DNA of 64,000 bases from Neoceratodus forsteri. Taxonomy: Eukaryota > Chordata > Ceratodontiformes > Ceratodontidae. Both the position numbers and the translations under genes were made by a program. Each line of letters starts with the position of its first letter. The stretch's first letter is position 1. Below, piece by piece: positions 32,236-43,961 of this stretch. The notes under the pieces were generated by a model, which ran no database searches, was not told the DNA's origin, and saw only the letters and a list, made by a program, of their open reading frames with translations. The stretch is taken from assembly GCA_016271365.2 (NCBI GenBank), contig CM057456.1:886782001-886846000 (forward strand), written 5' to 3'.

Positions 32236-33162
32236 TCAGCTGCAGTGTCTGTACAGAGCACCGAGTCTAGAGAGTAATTTCTTGTGGATAGCTTCAATGT
32301 GTACTCCGAAGTCTAGATTTTTGTCTAGCCATAGCCTGAGGTACTTAAACGTGGCTACATCATCCAGTGTTGAGCTAGAGAGGGTGTGGAAGGAGGGAGA
32401 GGAATCAAGCCTGGCCAGTTTTTGTCTGGAACCAAAAGTCATAGATGCAGTTTTTTTACATTCATAAAGAGTTGGTTAGCATTAAACCAGCACTGGACAT
32501 TATTGAAGTCCAGCTGAAGGCTGGTGGCCACCTCAGAGGGGGACTTTCCAGAGGAGAATAACACAGTGTTGTCTGCCTACATGTGGATAGATGATGATGT
32601 ACAGGCATTGGGAAGGTCATTCAAGAAGATAGAAAACAATATAGGTTCAAGTACAGAGCCTTGAGGAACACCTGTGTTGACTGGGTGGGGAGGAAGAGGG
32701 AGTTGCCTATTCTGATGGACTGAGACCAGTCTACAGGGTAGGACCAGAACCAGCTGGTGGCTGAATCAGAGAGGCTGGCTGCAGTCAGCTTGCTGAGGAG
32801 AAGGGAATGAGAGACAGTGTTGAAGGTTTTGACCAAGTCAACAAAGGTGGCAGAGGTGGTGCATCCCTGATCCATGCCTGAAAGAATGGAGTCAGTGAGC
32901 TGGAGGAGGGAGGTGGTGGTGGAGTGGTTTTGCGGAACCCAGACTGCAATGGTGTGAAGAAGGAAGAAGAGTCGAGGAAGGAAGAGAATTGCTCCAAGGC
33001 CAGATGTTCCTGAAGTTTAGCTAAAGTGGGGAGTAGAGAGATGGGGTGGTAGTTGCAAGGATTGGAGGTGTCCCCACCTTTAGGGAGTGGGATCACTGTA
33101 GCAGACTTCCAAGCATCTGGAACTGTGGCATAAAAAAAGAAGAGGTTGAGGAGATTAGTCAA
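32236..33162 (-). pseudogene. LINE reverse transcriptase, broken
   Basis: 33162-32785 carries VPDAWKSATVIPLPKGGDTS, NYHPISLLPTLAKL and LQSGFRKT, the early RT blocks. 32875-32621 carries TSATFVDLVKTFNTVSHSLL (RT block A, with the first catalytic Asp kept). 32442-32236 has LDDVATFKYLRLWLDKNLDF and HIEAIHKKLLSRLGALY, the thumb region. The YADD box is not preserved. At least two frameshifts separate the pieces. It would copy element RNA at a nicked target. Confidence 0.8.
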
Positions 33163-33667
33163 AGGATAAGCAATAGAGTAAGCAGAAAGGTGGAGCAGCT
33201 TGGGATCAAGGCCGTCAGGGCTTTTTCCCTTTGATGGATTCAGAGCAAATAAAACCCTCAGGGTGTCCTCCGGGAGAATGGGCTTGAAAAAGAAGTGTGG
33301 TGCAGAAGGGGACTTGGGGAGGGAGGAGGAGGCACGGGGGGAAATGGAGAGTCTCCAGTGGCAATGCAGGGAAGAGACTCAATAAGGGAGGAGGTGCAAG
33401 TGGAGAAATAGTTGTTTAATTCAGCAGCCACTGAGGGAGGGTCACCTACTGTCTGGGTGCCAATTGTTAGGACAGGAGATGAGGAGTGGTCGGGGGGGAG
33501 AACAAGGCATGGATAACCTTCCAGAATTTAGATGGGTTATTGATGTTTTCCTGGAAGGAGGATTGGAAGTATTTTGCCTTGTGGAGGCTGATGGCTTTTA
33601 TACATGCATTCCTGATTGACCGATAGTGCTGGAGGTTGAGGGGGGTACCAGACTTTTTATAATCGGC

Positions 33668-34430
33668 TTATGGTAGGTCCCTAGCACATTGGCATGCTAT
33701 GAGTTCTGCAGTGATCCAGGGTTTGTGACTACCCAGGACCCTAGCTGTTCTGACTGGTGCATGTTGGTCCCAAATGTGTAGGAATTGTGAGCTGAAGTAG
33801 GACAGGGCTGCGCTAATGGAGGAAGCAGCAGTAGTTGATGACCAGTCAATACTGGAGAGGTCATTTTGGAGTGAAGATAGATCTAGGGAGCAGAAGGAGC
33901 AGAAGTTTAGAATGACTGGAGGTGATTTAGCATAGTAAAATTTGTGCACACAGTAGAGCATATGGTGATCACTGAGAGCATCAGGGAGGATACCAGATTT
34001 TGTAACCAGGTGAGGGTGGGAAGTCAGCACCCACTCAATCCCTGATTTGTGGTTGAGATGCATAGGGTCAGAAATGAGTTGCTTTAAGTTTAGTGAAGAG
34101 ACGTGGTTGCAGATTTTTGACTCTGTGCTGGAGAGCCAATTTATGTTGAAATCTCCTAGTATGAATAGTTAATCAGGGGTGGCAAGGGAGGAGATGGTGG
34201 AGAGGAGGTCAGTGATGGAGGAAAGGGAGCTGGCAGGGAGACTTGGGCAGCAGTAGACACCACCTATGTAGATGGGAAGGGTGAAGGGAAGGGATATCTT
34301 TACTAGTAACAGTTCGTATGCAGAGGAAGATGTGGAGAGACAGCGTATTTGATGGCTATGGCTATATACATGGCAATGCCCCCACCCCTAGAATTGCAGT
34401 CCTGGTGGACAAGGGAGTATCCAGGGACCA
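33668..34430 (-). pseudogene. LINE endonuclease C-terminal part, broken
   Basis: The minus-strand frame at 34063-33668 reads GIEWVLTSHPHLV then LPDALSDHHMLYCVHK: the SDH motif of the apurinic-type endonuclease, preceded by its usual Asp/Val strand. A link to RT follows (VLGSHKPWITAELIA). Weaker similarity extends to ~34400. N-terminal catalytic residues are missing or decayed. Confidence 0.75.
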
Positions 34431-34479
34431 TTAACACTGGCATTCTTTTTGCATTTACATGTACACAAAATCACATAAA

Positions 34480-35020
34480 TATATAACAAAATATGTATGC
34501 AAAGTGACTGGCAGTGGCTAGACCACCACACCATGTATAAACCACCCTTCAATGAAGAAATTCTTACTTGCATCCCTCCAGAATTCCTCCCCCCTTCCAG
34601 TTTTGTTGCATGCCCTCTAGTTCTGGAACTCTTTCTCATTTGGAAAAGTCCAGTCTCTTGCACCATGTCCACTCATTTGAAATACTTGAAGGTGTTGGTC
34701 ACATCAGCTCTCATTCTTCTGTCCTCCAGGGTGTACATGTTGAGATCCCACGTTCTGTCCTTGTAGGGCTTTCCTTGCAACCCCTGCACCATTTTTTTGC
34801 CCTCTTCTGGACCGCCTCCACTCTATGTCCTTTCTGAGGTGCAGTCTACAGAACTGGACACAGTACTCCAGGTGGGGGAGCACCAGAGAGTGATGCAGTG
34901 GCAGCACCACCTCCCTCCTCCCAGTGGTAATGCCCCTCTCTATGCAACCCAGCATTCCATTAGCCCTGACCATGGCCTTGTCACACTGTGCTAACCCAAA
35001 CCCCAAGGTTGTCCCAAATC
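34480..35020 (-). mobile_element. CR1 LINE fragment
   Basis: Minus-strand CR1. 35006-34704 has AMVRANGMLGCIERGITTGR and LPHLEYCVQFCRLHLRKDIE, and 34672-34388 has ETGLFQMRKSSRTRGHATKL. It lacks the family 3' terminus, and frameshifts are present. Confidence 0.75.
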
Positions 35021-35659
35021 TGGTCTACTCTCCCAATGCCATTCATTATGCCACCTCACATCTTCATTGAAAGCACTTCTGCAGGCTCACATCTTCCATA
35101 TTTGCTACTGAATCTGACTGATGCATCACCACATATTGTACTATAACTGTGCAGTAATTTACATCTATTGTATTTGTTCAATTCTTGTACTGTTCATATT
35201 CTGCTGCAGTTTACTTTTTATGATATTCACACCAGTTTTCTACTTTTTGTTCATACTTATTTCATGAAATGAACCACCTTATACTGTTTATTGTGTTTTA
35301 ACCCTCTTTAATTCTCACGTGCATTGTACTGTATTGTATTGGCGTGCCCCCTTTTTCATATCCAGCCAGTACCTGTGAACAAGCTGTTATCTAGCTCAGT
35401 ATACTTTTCTGGGGAAAATGTTATAAACAAATCCATACATAAATAATTCACTTCCTTATTGAGCAATTAGAAAAAATAGTAGTTTAAAAATAAAATCAAT
35501 GCTACAAACATGTCTGTTACGCTATATCTTGGGAACGTGTTTCAGCCTGGTTCATACAGTCAAAAGATCAAATTTAAGATTACGAAGTACAATTATAGCA
35601 ATTGTCCAGGTAAATTGTGCCATAGCTAAACTATCATAGTCACAATTTATACTAACATA

Positions 35660-36260
35660 CTAAGTTGCCAGCAGATTAGGCCTGTTGGTCTATCTAGTCT
35701 GCTCTTGTTTCAGCCCACAGTTATGTCGCCACCCCTTCCCCTTTTGTACCCTCCTTCCTGTCTCCCACCCCCCAGGGCATCACAGACATTCCCTGCCCCT
35801 TTCAACCACACCTTACCCTTGTATCTTTTCCAACCTTTTTTAAATCTCCCCACTGTGTTCAATGCCACTATCTCCCTTGGCAGCATATTCCATGGTGCCC
35901 CATCCTTCCTATAAAATAATGTCATCTCACTTCTCCCCTGAACCTCCCCCCAACCAAACTCAGGTCATGACCCCTTGTAGATCCCTCCTCCTTTAACTGG
36001 AATAGACCACCAGTGTTGACCTGATTTTCCATCCAACTGGTCTGTAGTTATCTGGCCCTTCATTTGGACCCCCCCCCCTTTGTGGAGTCGTATGACATTT
36101 GCTGTCCTCCAGTCCCTAGGCACCCATCCTGACTAACCTATTCAATTCCTCCCTTCAGTCAGAATGGGTGCCTAGGGTGCCACCAGGACATCTGCCAGTT
36201 CTTTCAACACCCTGGGATGGATCCCATCTGAGCTGGATCCTTGTTGGTTCTCAGGGACTT
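35660..36260 (-). mobile_element. CR1 LINE fragment with internal deletion
   Basis: The minus strand begins with an early-RT segment (complement of GGGATGGATCCCATCTGAGC at ~36212-36231, the CR1 DGIHP region) and a following block near 36060-36180. It then jumps straight to the C-terminal part (GGLFQLKEEGSTRGHDL) and a decayed WNSLP-like motif (PWNMLPREIVA) at ~35880. The middle of RT is absent. Confidence 0.65.
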
Positions 36261-38819
36261 GAGAGCTATCAGAATAAAAGCTATAACTTTTTATAATGCA
36301 GCACTTAGATTCACCTCAGGCCTTACCCAAACATTTTTCATAAATTACCAAAAATAATTATAAAATTCACACCATATTATTCTTGTTCTCCAGGTTCTAG
36401 ATAACAGCAATAACACTTCTACCGCACTTAGGAATATGAAAAATATATGTATTTTATTCACATGTAAACAAATTCTAAATATTCCTAATTAGCATAAATA
36501 TCAAGCATAATGAAAATAATGTAAACAACACTGTAAGCATAAACAATGAAGGTTTCAGAAAACAAGCAAACCATTAAGAAATAAAACAAAACAAATTTCA
36601 GAAAATAAACAATGCAAATGGATAAGCAATATTCAGCATAAAAATTGCATTAGCTATATACTAGGGTTTTGGCATACTTAGTATTTAGCATAACCTATTT
36701 CTTTTCATGAGAACTTGCAACAACTCATTACATCAGTGTTTTGTATTATACTTTCATAAAACTCAGTTTTAACTTTTTAGATCATGCAAAATATATTTTT
36801 CTCAGTTTAAACCTTTTAAACTATATACCCCAAGTTCTGTAGTTAAAAGTAAGTTCCCTTGTTACTTTCCCAGATAAGCCAATTTAAATTACTAAAACTA
36901 TCAATCCAAAACTAATTAATATAGATAGTAATTAAAATTATACTTACATTTCTGGTTAATGTAAAAGTGGTTTCTTCTTCCCCTCTTAACTTAGAAATCT
37001 TGGTAGAGTCTGGCTCTGAATAAGAAAGTCTCTTTCAGTTAGTTTGTCTCTTCTGTTTTTACCTGGAACCTGAAATGGAACTTGTTCTTGCATCAGTTTG
37101 GGATGTCACTTAATCATCAATAGTCAGTTTGAAGGATTCAACAGAAAACATAGACAACAGGATTTGAACAGTCCTGTAGCAACACTTCTTTCAAAGAACT
37201 TTCTTGTGGATGGCAAAGTTGTCTTAATAACTGGACTCTAATGACTTCTGCATGTTAATTCATCTGCACTCAAGCCTTAGGACACTGAACTCCTTATATT
37301 CACAATGCTGCATAGCTTGCTTTGGTAATTAATTTTAAAGTCAAGCCTCTGGTCCAGGCTTTGGCAGGCAACATTACTTCAGTGAAAATACTCAGTAAAT
37401 AAAACACAGAACTTGCTTCATAACACAGTGAGAATGTCTTTGTATCTAATTTGCATTCAGACCTCCTGGTAATGCTGCATAGGCTTTCAAGCTTGTCCTT
37501 AGAACCCCCTTCTAAATACATTAATGGTTAACCAAAGTTGGTCCCAGTATTCCAAATTTAGGTGTGGTCTAAGCTTTTTTAGGCCTAGCAAAAGTTATGA
37601 AGCCATTAAGGTTTCAGCCAAATTCTTACTAGACTGACATAAGTCCTTTTCCATTGATGTTAAGCCAAGACTGAGGTGTGGCTAGCAGAATTCACTAATA
37701 TGAACCTGCTTTGGGTGATGTCATCACCCATCTCTGATTGGTCCTTGCAGATGACAGATGGTGCCAGTGACCATGCCCCTGCAAGGACTGCCCACAAACT
37801 CCAAATCCATTTTCTTTACAAAAATATTTTTCATACATAACTTTGTAATGCAAAATAATATAACTTTTAAATTTACATATTTAAACTTCTCTTATCAAAT
37901 GGAGCATTTTGGTATGTTTTCCATATTTACAGGACTAATATTTCTCAAGTTAGACGATTAAAGGTTATAACTTTATAATTTTAATATTTTTTTTTAAATA
38001 AAGTAATAGTTTCTCTCTAAATACTCTAAGCTACAGAATAATATAAGATGTGTTCATAAAATATCTTCAGAATGTCTCTAAAACATTGGATTTCTGTAAT
38101 CACTTGGATTACCTTTGTTCTGTCTAGAAGCAATACATTTTAAACTGCTAAAAATTTTTTTAGATGCCTTTTCTCGTCTGAAAAGCAACTTACACACTTA
38201 AAAGTTATATTTTCAGACTTGTCACAATGTTAGCTTTCATTAGAGAATACACTTGTCTGTTTAACTTTAAAATAATGTTGTTTACAGTACTTTTATACAT
38301 AACTTCTAATTCCTTCAACTTGCATGTTTTAAACTTGGTGATCTTATTCATTATAATACTATTTGTCATCTGTGATATTTTCAGACCGGCACCGTATTGC
38401 GTTGTTAAGTTTCAAATAAAATGTATTCCTATATAAATTCTATAGAGAGTCAAAATACATTCTCCTAAGAGCGCTTCAAGGCTCTACCAGTCACATGACC
38501 TCCTATCTAATTGTAGCTAAGGATACCTAGCTCTGGATTCAAAAACATGTCTATAAATCAGTCAAGATCACAGGGATGCTTCTCTTGAGCCAGTTACAGA
38601 ATGTCAGGAATGCAAGCTAGGCCCCCCTTTATTATGGCTGTAGTGGGCATAGCCTTGCAGACGTTTTGCTTTGAGAAAAGGAATACATACATAATTACCT
38701 TGCAAAACAACATGGTAGAGTGTTTAAAATAGTGTCCTCTACTGAAGCCTCATTACTACGCTGCCTGTGTGTGTGGCAGCTGGAGAGCACTATTTTTCTT
38801 CTGGCTTGAGAAGTGAATT
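36261..38819. other. long AT-rich region, nothing recognised
   Basis: About 2.5 kb of strongly AT-rich, repeat-poor sequence. I see no coding frame with a domain, no LINE motifs and no terminal repeats. It could be single-copy or intronic DNA or a very old LTR. The phrase GCAGACGTTTTG at ~38658 is shared with ~9982. Confidence 0.4.
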
Positions 38820-39915
38820 GAGCCCTCCCCAGTACTGCCTTTTTTTGCAAGTTAAACATCCTCCATAGTGTTTTATGGATCTTTTCTTTGTTTACATTTC
38901 AATGCTTAAATTGAGCACTCCCCTGTACTGCCTTTTTTTGCAAGTTGAAACCTCCTCCATAGTGTTTTATGGGACTTTCCTCTGGCTTGAGAGAAGTTAA
39001 ATGAAAACTCCACCCAAAGTCCAAGTCTGGTGCCTCTGCGAATTCTCTGAATTTGCAAAAAAAACTATCCTACACATTTTGAGTCCCTCCGTAGGAGACA
39101 TCAATAAAGTAACCGAATACTAAGGACTAGATCACATAATCACAAACAATCACAAAGACTACTTAGCCAATGGATGATCACAGCTGCAAAATGATTAGAT
39201 TTGTCTACAAGTACTGTCTTCTATGCAAGACACAAGCAATTGAATCAAAAGTCCATAACATGTTGATCAAAACGGGAGAAGCAGAATTTTAGGCAAAGCG
39301 ACACAGTTTATATACAGATTGCAGGCAGCAATAACTGCTGCTGAGATAAACTGTTGTGTACCCTGCTATCAATGGGGGGGGAAGGGTAAAGCAGTATTGT
39401 TGAGGAGCAATCACATATTTGTTTTGTAAATAGCTGTGCTCCATTATGTTTCCAGACTAGTTTATATTCACCATTGCAATTCTGCATTTATTATTTCATT
39501 CATGGTCTACTCTAATAAACTAGAAAGTGCTGTTTCATTTCTGCTACTGTACTTGGCAGTGGTGCAAAAACTGAAAGGGACTGAGGGATAGCAGCAGGAG
39601 TGCAGACAAAACTACTTTAAATAGTGACATGCTTACACACACACACACACACACTGAATGGCAGCCCCAAGGGGCCATAAAAAAAGTCAGGGAAAGTTAG
39701 AAAAACTCCTCTCAGTGCCAGAACTGAAAAAAAAAAACACTGAGATGAAGTTAGAACACAAAAAAAGATAATAATTAAAATGTTTTCCTGATTTTAACAT
39801 GCAGTTTTCCTTTATTCAAGCTATCCCCAGTACTGCCTGTTTTATTTTTGCAAGCTGAAACCTCCTCTATAGTGTTGTTTGGGCCTTTTCTTTCTGTGTT
39901 AAGTTTCAGTGCTTA
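38820..39915 (+). repeat. dispersed ~60-bp motif, three copies
   Basis: A segment with CCAGTACTGCCTTTTTTTGC, then AAACCTCCTCCATAGTGTTT, occurs at ~38828, ~38927 and in weaker form at ~39825. The first two are about 100 bases apart; the third is 0.9 kb away. Also in this span is an (AC)n run at 39637-39654. Confidence 0.65.
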
Positions 39916-40257
39916 ATTTAAAACCATTTGCAAACTGAGAAACTTGTTCTGCTGGTGTCTCCTCTCCCACTTATTCAGAGGTGTCAATTCCTTTGTTTAC
40001 TAACCAGGCTGGTTGATTTTACTTGCTTCCCTCATAGTAAGAATGTGAAACTAACTTGTGTTATTTTAAATGATTAATAAAGTGACATGTCCAGTTTTCA
40101 TCTCGTGAGGATGAAGCTGTATCCCTTTACCTGCATGGAGTAATTCACTTGGCACCAGCTATTAAGACCTCAGACGTTAGATGCATACCATAAATGTAAT
40201 CTGTCTCCATGAAAACGTGATCCAGTTCTTGGACAAAAATACCTCATAGACATAATT
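39916..40257. other. spacer, nothing recognised
   Basis: No supported feature. Confidence 0.4.
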
Positions 40258-40462
40258 TCTGTTATTTATTTATTTATTGGATTTTGGTAACTGGGTAAGT
40301 CCACTGAGACAATTACAGTCCCTTTTTCAGGGGTGACTCAGAGGTAAAACAGTGTGATGTACAAGGCAAATTTCATATTAGAAACATTTGATGTACAAGG
40401 CAAATTCCACATTAGAAAAAGACAAGAGTTACAATGCAGTATGAAAACATATGTCACAATAT
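40258..40462 (-). mobile_element. 3' end of the outer minus-strand LINE
   Basis: Starts with the (TTTA)n tail at 40262-40279 and continues into 3' UTR. It is interrupted at 40463-40478 by the target-site duplication of an inserted L1 and resumes at 48376. Assignment rests on the duplication and on the matching LINE body beyond 48376. Confidence 0.7.
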
Positions 40463-40599
40463 AAAACAGAATGCAGTATGGGGGTGTGGCCAGCAGCCGA
40501 CCGAGCAAGATGTCTCTTGTGAGAGCTCTCATCTGCAGACTACTATTTTTATAGTTAAAACAAACTTAAACCACTTTTTGGCTGTTCCCGTGGGCTAAG

Positions 40600-41466
40600 G
40601 TTGTTCTTCAAGCTGTTCCACAGCTGGAACGTGCAACCTCTCAGAAAAATTTGCAATATATCTAGCTTAAAATCAGAGGACAGCATGGGAAGAATGAAAA
40701 ACATGCAGCAGCAAGGCCAAATACATGGTGCGGAGAGTGAACCCACGAATGCAGCGGTGCTTAAAGCAGTCAAAGATTTGGAGTCCTTTGTCAAACAGCT
40801 TGACAAGAAATTGGATGGCTTTACTGTGAGGGTGACCACAGTTGAGCTCAAATTGGATAGTGTAACCTCATAATCTAGGCAGACTTTAACGCTGGCTGAG
40901 AAAGCCGCTTCTGCAACGGCAGGACTGGTGAACGAAAATCATCTGCTTAGACAGTGCCTGGAAAATTCAGAAAACGGAGCTCACCTGGCTAATGTGAGGA
41001 TTTGGGGCATTCCAGAGGAACAAGAGGGTCAGAATTTACTAGACTATACTTCTTCTCTTTTACAATCAACACTCGGTTTCTCAAAGGATGGCTCACTTCT
41101 TCAGGTCTATAGGATTACACCCCAACGTCGGCCTTCACTGCAGGCCCTATTGTTAAGGAACAGATCCTGCAAGCAGCCAAAGAGAAGGGGCTCATCAAGC
41201 TCCCTGATGGCTCTAGAATTTCTTTCTTTTCTGATTTATCATATGCGACCTGTCACCGACGTAAATCTTTTGATGCTGTTCAAGCAGAATTGCGCCAGCT
41301 GGGGATCTTGACCATTCTGCTTTACCCTGCCAAACTTGATTTGCACCATGCAGGTAAAACATACTTATTTAATGATCCAGCAGAAGTGGGTAAGAGACTG
41401 GTTAAAATAAAATCAGATTTTGAGAGTCGCAAAGAAAGTGATGACTCTCAGACTGAGGGGGACTGA
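40600..41466 (+). pseudogene. L1 ORF1 of the short L1
   Basis: The ORF1 protein would bind L1 RNA as a trimer and act as a chaperone. Here 40601-40873 encodes a helical stretch (NAAVLKAVKDLESFVKQLD) and ends at a stop at 40871. 40928-41140 gives ANVRIWGIPEEQEGQN, the start of the RRM-like domain (NVRIWG motif), then a frameshift near 41145. In another frame to 41466 comes the C-terminal domain (HRRKSFDAVQAELRQLGILT, LYPAKLDLHHAGKTYLFND) and a termination codon. At least one stop and one frameshift make it non-functional. Confidence 0.75.
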
Positions 41467-41776
41467 ATAGAGACTTAATATGACCTGGCAATTTAATGGG
41501 GCATTTATAATTGGGAAGCATTCAACATGTCCAGTTGTGGAGCTGAATAGCTAAACGTTTGGTTAAGTTACTTTAAATATTGCTGTATTAAATAGTTCCA
41601 TTAACGGGACTTCCGGCGATGCATCGTGCCGCGTAGTAGCTTTCCCGTAGAGCTCCAGCCACCCGTTTCATAAAATTACCTAATTGTTTTGAATTACAGT
41701 ATTTAGCAAGTATAAATTGTGATATTTTGGCATTGGAATAGCGTGGGCACATGGGGAAAGTGTTTCAGAGTGCAGA

Positions 41777-42648
41777 ATGGAGGTGGATATTAAGAAAAAC
41801 CTACCGAAGCGCACTCCACCGGTGTCGCCTGAAAGGCCCCAAAAAAGCCTAAGACCTCTAGTTCCCACCCTGGGAGCGGATACCAGTGCCAGCCCTGCTC
41901 TTTCTACTGCAGATAATGAGCAGCTGACTCTGCAGTGGTTCCTAGAGGAATTTAAGCCTTTTAAAGAGGATCTTCACACTCTGACAGCAGGCTTTACCTC
42001 TCTCACCCAGAAATTGGACGAGGTGGCACAAGGGGTCTCAGACAACTAAGCGCAAATCTTTTCACTGGAAAAATGGCAAGACAGGCTAGATCCTGAGTTA
42101 GCTGCCTGTAGGCAGCGCCTCACTAAGTTGGAGCAAAAGGAGGAAGATCTCGAGGGGCGCAGCAGGAGGAACAATGTAGTGATCGTGGTCTCCCCCAAGG
42201 AGAAGAGGGCATGACCCAATTAAATTTATACAAAAGTTTGTGAAGTTAAGCTGGCCTTCTCCTTTGGCCAATATACTTTATCGAAAGAGGCACACAGGCG
42301 CTGTGTCCCAAGCCACCCCCTGAGGCTCCTCCACGAACTGTCATTTGTCGCTTCCTCAACTTTAGGGAAAAGCAACACTTTATTAATAAGACTAAAGAGC
42401 TTCAAGACATCATGTGGGAGAGAAAGCGCCTGAGAATTGCCCAGGACCTACCCGCCTCAGTCCGCCAGAGGAGAATGGCCTTCCACCCTATGGTGGTTAA
42501 ATTAATAGCGGCTGACATCAAGTTTCGGATGTTATATCCGGCCAAGCTAAAGGTTCTCATCTCTGATGCCTGGGTGACTTTTGAAGATCCAGAGTCTGCT
42601 TTGGGGCAACTGAAAACCTCCTTTCAAGATCTGTTCAAGAGTTCCTGA
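41777..42648 (+). pseudogene. L1 ORF1, full-length copy
   Basis: Starts at ATG 41777 with a Pro/Lys-rich N-terminus (LPKRTPPVSPERPQKS), then a helical segment (WFLEEFKPFKEDLHTL, LTQKLDEVAQ) and a stop at 42047. The frame then continues with coiled-coil and the RSRRNNVVIV motif (start of the RRM-like domain) near 42157-42185, a frameshift, and finally 42412-42648 (MAFHPMVVKLIAADIKFRML, YPAKLKVLISDAWVTFEDPE), the C-terminal domain with its natural stop. About 290 residues if whole, normal for L1 ORF1. It is followed by ~1.3 kb of non-coding sequence before ORF2. Confidence 0.85.
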
Positions 42649-43961
42649 AGAATGATCACTGTGAGCAGAAAGACATTTTCTTTCACGCCGCTATGCTGAT
42701 GGACAGATTTATGCTCCCCTGCAACGCTTTTTAGTCTGGAATTTTATTTGTGTGGAATCGAAGGAACTGGACTCTTGTGCCTCTTGTCTAGTTCTATGCC
42801 ATGCTGGCATTAGTGGCGTGGGTGCCTACCCCCCCCGGGGATTTGGTTACCGCGTCTACATCTTTTACAGGGAGCTAGGAAGATGCTTTAAGTAATGCTG
42901 CATGGCATTCGGCCAGTAAGATGTTGGTTGTTTGCATTAATGTCTTAGTGTGGTGTTTCTCCTCGTGGTCTTTTCAACAGCACTACCACTAGAGGGGACT
43001 CTTTCCATGCAGGAGTCTTTCGACCTGGGAACAGTGTGGCCCAAGCATCTACTCGCTTCAACGCCACAGAGCTATGCAATCTCCCCATTATGACATCTGA
43101 TTTGGACTTGCATGTTCTGTTTATTATGATGATCCCCTAATTTTCCGTGCCAGGGACATTGATTATTTGTAATAACAGGAGGGGAAAAAGGGGGTGAAGG
43201 AACAATACGAAACACCTTTTCTTTCCGAAAGAGGCATGAGTTAATGGGAGCCCAGAGAGAATGAGTGCTTACATTATGTTAGGGGAAGTCTGATATATGG
43301 TTCTTCCCCCTTCATGTTTCCTTATCCTTTCTTTTCAGTTTTGTTTGTTCTACAGGTAGCATAGTGGAGATTTGGAGGGCCCAATAATCTGGCCTTTGGG
43401 TTTTGATACTTGGTGCAGCTTTCCTGTTGAGATCAAGAACGCTCGCATGTCACATTTGTGATCTATCTGGTGCAGACTAATTTCTGTATTTATCTAATGT
43501 TAAGATGTTACTTTAGGTTAATGTCTGCAATATTGTGTTGGTCTGGTACAGAATATGTTAGCCGATCTGCGCAGAATGTATCAGTTTACAAGGCTGATTT
43601 TTGGCTAACGATCTCATTGCCTCTGCTACTCCAATGCAGCAAATCCCTTCACTTGCAACTTTTCACTTTTGGAGTACAGTAAATGATTCTTGTTATGGTT
43701 ATTGCCTGATATACTTAAGGGTTGGTGGGGTGGCTGGAGCGGGAGGGAAAAATTCTAAGACACGATGCAAAAGGCGAAATGTAAAGTGGTGGGGTAGGGT
43801 GGGCTGGGGAAAGATTTTGGAGTTTAGATTGTTGAGAGTTTATGTGGCTATATTGTGGGGAATTCGAGGGGGGGAGCTGGGTGGGTAAGTTCACACAGGG
43901 ATTCAGAACAGGTTTCTCTTCCTATTATTTGTCTCATATTTCAACCTCTTTATTTCATGAT
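42649..43961 (+). other. long inter-ORF region of the full-length L1
   Basis: About 1.3 kb between ORF1 and ORF2 with no domain in any frame. It is longer than in mammalian L1s, where the ORFs are separated by tens of bases, so ORF2 would need either reinitiation over a long distance or an internal start. Confidence 0.6.

Larger units (their letters stand above)
30585..34430 (-). mobile_element. L2/CR1-group LINE with long GA-rich 3' region
   Basis: A minus-strand LINE from endonuclease (near 34400) to a 3' end in (TTTA)n at 30585-30604, plus-strand coordinates. Between the C-terminal domain and the end lies about 1.1 kb of G/A-rich sequence containing a tandem repeat. The organisation (endonuclease, RT, C-terminal domain, tetranucleotide tail) matches the second such LINE at 40258-53672, though the sequences differ. 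Confidence 0.75.
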
